From positions 22,147,686-22,211,685 of the forward strand of contig OU015527.1 in NCBI GenBank assembly GCA_907165065.1: a stretch of 64,000 nt of DNA. Direction: 5' to 3'. Both the position numbers and the translations under genes were made by a program. Positions 55,554-64,000 of the stretch are shown in pieces. The notes under the pieces are model-generated. The model was not told where the DNA came from. It saw nothing but the letters and a program-made list of their open reading frames with translations, and searched no databases. Source of the stretch: Caprimulgus europaeus. Its lineage: Eukaryota > Chordata > Aves > Caprimulgiformes > Caprimulgidae. The stretch's first letter is position 1, and every line of letters begins with the position of its first letter.

Positions 55554-58500
55554 TTTTGTTAAAGCAGATAATTCTTTTAGCATCTGACCTGTGATCTAAC
55601 ATTTTTACTGACAATTGCACCCTCATTCAAAAAGATCAGCAAGTGCTTTTCTGCACAACTGCTTTCGAGCCTGAAGCCAAAGCATCCTTGAGGAACTGCT
55701 GGATATACAACATGTTGGTGCAGTGTCAAGCAGAACTTACTGAAGCTCTAGCTGCAAACAAAGTAATAAATAAACCTAAATTTTCCTTGGTTTCAAGTCA
55801 TTGTATATGTCCTGATGGAAACACAGAGTAATGTGCAAATGTCCTCCAAAGCAGAATTTAAGCATTAAGAAAATAGGGAAGAGTCAGGAAGAAAGAAGAA
55901 GAAAAATGTTTGAAATAAGCTTCTTGAGAAAGACTAAGTGTGGTATTGGTTTTGAGATATGCATTACTGAACAAGGTGCTTGGCCTGGTTTATAATATTG
56001 TCTATTTGAGTTCAAGGAGTGGATTGTAGGAAAACTGTCCATGACTTAAATGTGGAACCTTATATTTCCAGACAGACAGAAAATGTGCAACTACTTAATA
56101 ATTTAAATATAAAACTCTCAATTATTTTTGTTGCCTTGAGTAATGCATCTCCCTGCAGGGCTGACATGAGCAAGCGGGCAGCACAGATGGTTCTGCCTAG
56201 GGAAAGATTCTGCAAGAGGTGGCAAATATGGAGATGTCTGGCTGTATGCAGATGAAATGATGGCCACCTCTGTCTTCCAGCTGTGGACCCTGCTTCTGCA
56301 CCAGAGGTGACTTCGCCTTTACCAGGGATGGCTGACTGACATGTCCATTTGTTTCTAGTCTCCAGTTACTAGCTGTACTGACCCAAACTAGAAAGCTATT
56401 CAGAAAGTGGGCAATGTGTATTGTTTCCATAGGTTGTGAGTAGGTACCAAGGTTTAGTACAAGCCTTTTGTTAGGAGAACAACAATTTTTAAAAACGTTT
56501 GTATTGTTAGGGAATGGCTCAGAGAGCAAGGCAGGATGGTTGTGCAAGCAGAGCCTGTCTAACATTCAGCAGGCTGCAGTGGAAAAGTACTGAAAACGGA
56601 CACTGACTGCGACTTTATCTCAAACTCTGGTAAACAACCTTGAGAAAGTAAGTGCGTGAAAAATGTAGAGAATGCTTTATGGTGAAACCACAAGTAGGAG
56701 GACCATGTAAATGTAATGTTTAGAGCTTAAGCCAATTAGCTAAGGACTAGTAGGAATAATTATCGTAGCCTGTATAAATATGACTGAATGAGAGCAATAA
56801 AGTGAACTATGCCTTATCACTCACACTGAGTCGGCTCGCATAGTTTCCTCTGTCGCTCACATCGTATGGTTATGCATAACTTTGAGACAGCTTTGTCCCT
56901 AGACACAGACAGAGCTGTTATATTTTGGTTATGTATTTAAATGCTGAAGTTATGCTGTGAAATAAAGATATGGGTAGATACAAAAGGAGGTAAAATGGTA
57001 GCAGCTTGAAAATCAGACTACCATAACTAAACTGTATTTAATTCTTTCAAAAGCAACTTTTATTCTCTTTTCATCCTTCACTTTTGTTTAGTTTTCTTGG
57101 TGGATTAGGTGGTAGTCAGCTGTTTTCTGTTTTCCCCTCATTCTTCATAGAATGAAGCATTTTACGACTTATAAGAAAATTGGGAGACACTTTCTTGCCT
57201 GTGGAATGTTAAGCTGGTGTGATTTCTACCTCTTACCAGAGCTCAAAAAAAAAAAAAAATTCTGATGCTCTGGACAATCACTATTCCTCTTAGAAGGAGC
57301 AATTATTCACTGCAATGTTTTGAAGGCATCACTCAAATTCCAACTCCTGACATCCTGCCCACCATCTCTGCAAAATTCCAAGGATGGTCTGACTCTGTGG
57401 CCCATAATTTTTTAATCCATCAGAGTCCTAAAAATTCAAGTACTTGCAAAATGTAATCTAGCACAAAAATGGCATGCTAGAGAGTGACACTGATTTGACT
57501 AGTAGGGTTCAAGATGGGAGGCAACATATTGATCCATTTAATTGTTAGACATAAGAATCCAGAATCCCTCTATCTGCCTCTTTCTGTAGTTCAGGGGTTC
57601 ACTAATTATGTTGTATGTGCTAGTAATGATACGCAAACCATTTCAGAGTAGTATTCTGTCCCAACTGCATCCTGGCTCAGAAAAACTTGGAAATCTTGAT
57701 CAGTTTAAGGTAGTCTCTTCAGACAGGCTGAATGAAAGATCCATCACTCTTCCTCATTTAGCTGAGAGGTGGAGGCACAAAAGAAGTAGTAGAGCCAGAA
57801 TGATAAAAGAGAACTGTGGAAACACTGAGATTTCAATTTGATTGTGCCTCAATTGCTGATCTACTGTTTCTTTCCTTGGGAGAGATTTTCCTTTCCCTGT
57901 TGGGTACATGGCAGCAGGGCTCTACTTGACTCAGCAACCAGAAAGCCTTAAATGCAAGCTCCCAAGCATGACAGATGTGTCATCTCTGCAAAAAAACAGT
58001 GCATATTCCTCCCTGCTTGTGCTGAGGATGAAGATTTCCTCTTGGTCTCTGCCTTTCCTGCCAAATCCCTGGAGCCCACAAGGGTTCAGGGACCTGAAAC
58101 TCTGTAGGACCTTATGTTGCAAATATGTTCATGGGATTACTGGACCTTGACCTTAATTACCTCTCACCTGTCCCTGTGTTTTCAGATAATATTTTTCTTA
58201 AAGAAAAAGGAGAAATACTATACAGTAAGAGATGATAAGGAGGTGGAGTAACCAGCCAAATATTAATGACTAGGTTCTGTGGTAATAAAGAGTAGTACAG
58301 TCCAAACACTTCCAGTGTTAATATCTACAAAAGATTTGCCTTGACTTGAGATGTCTGAGACTGCCTTTGGACAATGATCTCACAAAAGTATTGGCTTCAA
58401 GACATCAATATACCATCCCAAAGAAAAAGCTACTTTGGGGACTTATACTCACTATTAAACATTTCTCTTTGTCTCCAGGCTACATGTCTTCTTCCTTCCC

Positions 58501-59227
58501 AAGTATTGTAGTAACTATGAACTTTTCCAAGTACACACCATAAAAGCAGGGCACTTTGGTTCCCCTTTGAGACAGGATCACGAAGATCAGACAGAAAGAC
58601 TTATAATAGTGCCTTCTCTTCACTGGGGGAAGGTGGAGTTATTTTTCACTTTTTTATTAGTTAACTGGACATTAGATTATAAAAAGTGCTTCCTAGGTCT
58701 GGGTACACCTCTTGATAAATCCAGGTCACTATCAAACTGGTTTAAGATACTGTTTCCCCTTTACACATAAACATCTGAATCCCTCCCAGTCCTGAGAGCC
58801 CCTGCCTAAAGTTGAGTGCCTCGCATGCTCCTGGGGAGCTTCATGAGAATTAGGTGGTGGTGTAGTAGTTCCTACTTTGAGAAAGGCTGAGAAAATCACC
58901 TATGTGATGCAGATCCAGCTATTACATGGGATGGCTCAGACTGTGTACTCTGGGTCACTTAGCACAGAAGGTCTCATGCAGAATCCCTGTACCCCTTTGG
59001 ACACAGTCACAATGGGAAGTCACAGCCCACTCCATCTAGAGCTGCTCTGTTTCAGGACACAACTCCCCATGCCTGCAGGCACAGCCTATTCTGGCCACAC
59101 TCAAGTCCAGCCATCTCATGCAGCTTATCATAACATAGCTCTTTTCATAAGTATTTCTTCAGAGTGAGGTGGCTGTTTCTTGTGCCTTGTGTAGTAGGAA
59201 TCTGCCAGTCTCACAAACAGGCTGCCC
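55554..59227. other. Unassigned intergenic stretch
   Basis: No gene was recognised. It holds a candidate LTR at 56505-56861 and a 14-A run near 57247. Open frames here are short and unremarkable. Confidence 0.45.
56505..56861 (+). mobile_element. Candidate solo LTR of a different retrovirus-like family
   Basis: The block starts TGTTAGGGAATGGCTCAGAG, has a TATA-like TGTATAAATATGACTG at about 56771, AATAAAGTGAAC some 25 bp on, and ends TCGCTCACA, giving TG...CA ends with promoter and poly(A) signal close together. No clear target duplication is seen, so the ends are tentative. Confidence 0.45.
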
Positions 59228-59844
59228 TGGTTATGCTAGGATAGAGTTAAATTTGTTTTTAGCAATCAGAAGAGCTGTATTTTAGTCTCAGTGTTTCAGT
59301 TCAGACTTATTATGAGAAGAATGTTGATAACAGTACTAATGTTATTAGTTGCTGCTGGAGCTCAAGGCCACCGTGTTTGGCTGGTTCCCAGCTGCATTAG
59401 GCCTGGGAGGGAGAAGGGCAGTGAATAGCAAAGCCCAGAACTGGCATTTGGATGTGCCAGTGAAATATTCCAGATCATATACCGTCATGTCAGTATATGA
59501 ACCAGGGTTGACTGGAAGACAGGGGCATTCTCTCAGGGATCCCTCGGGCTCACTTTTCCAGGGTTTCGGGACTATCTTGGCTCTGGGATCATGAGTTGGC
59601 ACAGGCTGGGCATCAGTCAGTGGGCAGTGAGCACTGTGTATCACTCATTTGTATAATTCTGTTATCACTGTTGTTATCATTATCATTTTATTTTAATTAG
59701 TAAATAGTTTTTATCTCAACATGGCCCTTTTCTTTCCAATTCTCTCCCCTACTCCCTGGGCGAGGGGAGGGGGAGGGTGATAGAGCAGGCTGTGTTTGGC
59801 TGCAAGCTGCAAGCAAAAAGGGTGAATCCACCCAAACCACCACA
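59228..59844 (+). mobile_element. Solo LTR, same family as 3488-4180
   Basis: It begins TGGTTATGCTAGGATAGAG and ends AACCACCACA. It is colinear with the left-arm copy throughout, with the shared segments GCTGGAGCTCAAGGCCACC and CTGGCATTTGGATGTGCCA. No internal region is present and no clean target duplication was found. Confidence 0.78.
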
Positions 59845-62800
59845 CAGGCATGATTACAAGTTGAACATATGAATTCCTGAGGTCTTGATGGTGGTAAATT
59901 AGTCTTCTTGTTTTCTCCCTCTGTCTGTCTCCTGATTCCTAGATCGATAGCATGCTTCTCCTCAAAGGTTGCAGAAGTATCTTGAAACATTTGACTTCTA
60001 GTAAATCAGCAGAAACTTCTCTGCTATTGACACTGACCTGATAAAATTTAGCATATCATCAGGATATCCCCGTACTTTTTTTGCCACAAGAAAGCTGATT
60101 CTAAATTCACAAATCTTGTGGTGGTCTTTCCTGACTGGATGTCCAACTCCATGGGGATGAATGACCAGCAAGACAATTTATAATCTCTTGTAATGCCATT
60201 GTGCAAAACTCTGTAGAGGAACCTTGCAGAGAAATAGAAAGTTTAGAGGGGAAAGTCCAAAGAGGCTCAGTAAAAGCCGAGAAGTGAGTCTATCAAAGGC
60301 CACATGAATCCCCAGCCATGATGGAGATGACAGCATGGGCTGTATGTGTCTTCCTGTGGAAGGAAGAATGTGCCACTTCAGTCCACAAGACAATGGGTGA
60401 TATAGATCTCTAGTTATTGTAGAGAATATTAATTGAAACTTAGGAAAAAAGCTCCTGTATTATTGAGACTATTATAGCAAGCAGCAAAAATGGTCTGTGC
60501 TGATTGAGACAGTGTAACAAAAGAAAACTGTCTGTTTTGATTTTAAAGTGGTGTTTTAAAAGACATTAAGAAACCTGAAGCAAGTTTGTCCTTAGAAATG
60601 GAGAACTATTTCTAGAAGAACTACCAGATCAAAAATGTAGTGAGAAGATATAACTAGAATTATATAATCAGGGAATTACTAAAGAGAGAACTGAAAAATG
60701 TAGAAGAAGAGGGGCACTGTACATATTGACACCTGTACAGCACAGTGATTCACTCTAGAACAAGGGAAATTCCAGTGAGACCTGATCACAACATGAAGCC
60801 AAGATCAGATGTTTGTAAAAGCAAATAATGATGCAAGAATCAAACATTGTTGCTGCTGTATATGCAGGAAGAGATGGCAAACTTGATTGGGAGCTGTCAG
60901 AGATGATATCTGTGGGCTAACAGGTTTTAATTGTTCACTGAAATTATTTTAATTGGAGAAGGGAGGGCTACTGTCACTATACAAAGTATAGTTTCCTATT
61001 ATTGCTAAACAGTTTACCTTGGAAATCTACACAGAAGCGACTGGTGATTATACCAACGTCACTTAAGGCGAAGTCCTGATGAAGGCCTTTTTGAAACAGG
61101 ACAGTTTCCTGAAGGTGTGCTGGAACATAGATTCCCAAAGTATAAAATAGGCCCCCCACCCCAAGGTAAGACCAAGTGAATTTACAGGCATGTTTGTTGT
61201 CAGCATTGCAGATGCTTGTTTAGCTTCCTAGGACAGAGACTACAGACCTTCCCTGCATCTTCACAGTTGGATGCTGGAAAAATACACCCCCAAATGCCTC
61301 AAAACTTTCAGCTATCTTTGATATGTCTCTTTCCCATTTAGACTAAACCCATGCTCCTCTAGTCTTTCCTTTTGGGTCATATTTTCCACAGCTGTTTATC
61401 CTCATGCAGATTCTATCATTTCTTTCTTTGACTATGATACTTGACCAGTAGTAACAACAACATGGAAATCTGTATCCCTGACTTACAGGTCATACCTTTT
61501 TTACACCCTGTGAAGTTAGGTTTACTCTTTTTTTGCATCAGCATAACATGGTATCTCCACCCCCAAGACAAAATACTTATCTGTAGCTCTAGTCCTTTGA
61601 GTGTCCCTTTCCTGGGCCCCATAAGACACTGCCATTGACCCCACTGCATCAGTTCCACTTTCAGGACTATGGGCTCTTCTCACTGACTGAGGTACTTGAC
61701 TGGTACTCACTTCCTTCACTGCATGCAGCCAAGACATTCAATTTGCTTTACAGACTGTTCCAGAGGCCCATCTGGGCTCCTGAGGGAAGGCCCAGCCAAA
61801 ATGCAAACAGGCAGGATCAACATTCCCATATTAGTCACTTGTGTGGACCTGTTCTCCCTCCCTCTCTCTCTTGTTGTCTGAAGTAATCAAAGAAACCTTG
61901 TTGACTGAAAAAATACATGTATTCAGTCACCCAGGAGATTCCCAGATGACATTATGGCTGATGTTCTGTCTTCATTTTTAACTGTTCGCTCCAGTTCAAG
62001 AGTGCTGTCTGAGGTTTCCTCTCATCTACATAACCTTGGTGAAACATATTAAACACTGCATGACTGTTTGCACTCCATCTGCTTTCTCAAGAGAGACCTG
62101 AATAGGGATTCCTGATACTCCATTCTGTGAAATAAGTGTTTTAAAGGAAAGAACTAGATATCTGAATATGCCTCTTAACCCTGCACTGTACCTGACTGTA
62201 TAAATATACAGTGTACATGACACAGTTTGTGTAGAGGAATATTTGTCTATCACAATGTGTATATGGTAGAAAACAAATCCAAATCTTAAATATATATGAA
62301 GGTGATATGCTTCAGTTGGAAGACAAATGAACTTCCTTCTTTTCCTGGATAATCTTAACAAAATCTGTCTGCTGAACCCAGAAAAAAAGAATGCAAATAC
62401 TGGAAATCAGAAAAGCTCTATCATAGGTTGGTTTTGGTCAACAGTGGATGGCCAATATCCAAGTCAGACTGGCTACTTTCTCCCTATTTGGAGGAACCAG
62501 AGCAAGAACTGATCATAAACAGTAAACTGCCTGGAGTAGCAGGTGGACCATGAATTATACACTGTTCTATAATGCTTCTAAGCCTATCGGGCTTACGTAC
62601 TGGTCTCGCAGCAACCTATTGGAAAAAGAAGTCAGGAACCTGAAGACATGTGAACCAAGCATGCCTTATGTATCACAACGAATAGGTAGTGTTCTGCCAA
62701 ATTTCATTGTGGTATCACTGCATCTTGTCCCTCAGTTTCAAATCAAAGCTGCAACTCAGACTAAAAATAAAAATCCCCAAAGAAAAGGATATAATGTACT

Positions 62801-63141
62801 GCATTCTAATAGCCTGGATCCTGTCTGCTTAAAAAAACACTTACCCCTTACTCCTGCAATTTAGTAGCAATTTACTGCTAATTCAAGAAGAAATTTTTTG
62901 AACCCTTCTTCCAAATATCCATCACTTCCTCCTGTAGTCTGCTTCTTTTCCCAGTATTCTGATTTTGATTGTATACAAGTTGTCTGGGACTGTATCTGAA
63001 ACCAAACTGCTGGAACGTGGTGATGTTAGTGGTTTCTACATGCCTAGGAAATAAAAAAATCTCACCAGTGTTCTGTATATATATAGATTGGTATATGTTA
63101 GTAGGCTAGATAGATAACTGATTGTCATAAAGAACTGCACC
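59845..63141. other. Unassigned intergenic stretch
   Basis: Nothing was recognised on either strand. Confidence 0.45.
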
Positions 63142-64000
63142 TGTATTGGGTTTGTGTGGCAAGAGAAAAAAAAAAAAGCAGCACACTTTGCAGCTGGAGA
63201 GAGGAGTGAGAAGATGTAAGAGAAAACAACTCCACAGACACCAAGGTCAGTGAAGAAGGAGGGGGAGGAGGTTCTCCAGGCGCCGGAGCAGGGATTCCCT
63301 TGCAAATTGTGGTGCAGACCAGGGTGAGACAGGCTGTCCCCCTGCAGCCCATGGAGGTCCATGGTGGAGCAGATGACCACCTGTAGCCCGTGGAGGACCC
63401 CATGCCGGAGCAGGTGGATGCCCGAAGGAGGCTGTGACCCCGCGGGAAGCCTGCGCTGGAGCAGGTTCCTGTCAGGACCTGTGGCCCCGTGGAGAGAGGG
63501 GCCTGTGCTGGAGCAGGGTCCTGTCAGGACCTGTGGCCCCGTGGAGAGAGGGGCCTGTGCTGGAGCAGGGTCCTGTCAGGACCTGTAGCCCGTGGAGAGA
63601 GGAGCCCACGCTGGAGCAGGTTTGCTGTCAGGACTTGTGACCCCGTGGGGGACCCGCGCTGGAGCAGTCCCTTCCTGAAGGACTGCACCCCATGGAATGG
63701 ACCCAGACTGGAGCAGCTCGTGAAGAGCTGTCAGTCATGGGAAGGACTCATGTTGGAGAAGTTCATGGAGAACTGTCTGCCATGAGAGAGACCCCATGCT
63801 GGTGTGGAAGGAGGAGACCTCCCCCTGAGGAGGAAGGAGTGGCAGAAACAACGTGTGATGAACTGACCCCAACCCCATTCCCTGTCCCCCTGTGCTGCTG
63901 GGGGGAGGAGGTGGAAAATCAGGAGAGAAGTTAAGCCTGGGAAGAAGAGAGGGGTGAAGGGAGGTGTTTTAAGGTTTGGTTTTATTTCGCATTATCCTCT
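63142..64000 (+). mobile_element. Solo or 5' LTR, ERVL-type with internal 52-bp tandem; cut by window end
   Basis: It starts TGTATTGGGTTTGTGTGGCA and follows the same layout as the 51214 copy: GGTCAGTGAAGAAGGAGGGG, the GGAGCAG half-units, and AACGTGTGATGAACTGACCC. It runs off the window, so it cannot be told whether an internal region follows. It appears younger than the 51214 copy because its repeats are better preserved. Confidence 0.82.
63456..63660 (+). repeat. 52-bp tandem array inside the LTR
   Basis: CTGGAGCAGG-type units start at 63456, 63508, 63560, 63611 and 63659, giving periods of 52, 52, 51 and 48 bp. Two are almost identical over GGTCCTGTCAGGACCTGT. Such units vary in number among LTR copies of this family. 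Confidence 0.88.

Overview
This window is vertebrate nuclear DNA from a bird. The evidence is the repeat content: many CR1 LINE copies (one almost full length), several solo LTRs of the avian ERVL/ERVK-like families, and short conserved exons with consensus GT-AG introns. Species cannot be decided by eye. The window is mostly non-coding.

One protein-coding gene can be recovered completely: SLC49A3 (MFSD7), an orphan member of the FLVCR/SLC49 branch of the major facilitator superfamily. It lies on the minus strand from 30322 (start codon, inside a CpG island) to 9570 (end of stop codon). It has ten coding exons, every splice site is GT-AG, all phases match, and the conceptual protein is 472 residues with no disabling change. 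Intron 1 is about 10.4 kb. It contains a complete-ended hAT DNA transposon with a perfect 8-bp target duplication and, a little upstream, an LTR fossil in the same orientation as the gene.

Left arm (1-9500): a second CpG island (about 880-1800) with a row of NRF1-type sites, probably the promoter of a gene whose exons I cannot identify. It is followed by blocks of a degenerate C-rich minisatellite with a unit of about 31 bp (1940-5370), interrupted by a solo LTR. Beyond that are an unassigned stretch and a CR1 piece that may lie in the SLC49A3 3' UTR.

Right arm (30500-64000): upstream of SLC49A3 no host exon was recognised. This arm is a repeat graveyard. It holds CR1 pieces of at least two subfamilies, including a 4-kb copy with both ORFs at 45281-49326, a 1-kb copy with an open 218-codon reverse-transcriptase segment at 37729-38765, and older scraps. 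There are LTRs at 40560, 44434, 51214, 54974, 56505, 59228 and 63142, and a broken gammaretrovirus-like pol fossil at 52801-54620.

I found no RNA gene, CRISPR array or new multi-gene system. The most interesting items are the hAT insertion with its GC-rich 5' part inside a conserved transporter gene, the 31-bp minisatellite field beside the left CpG island, and the periodic NRF1-like sites in that island.
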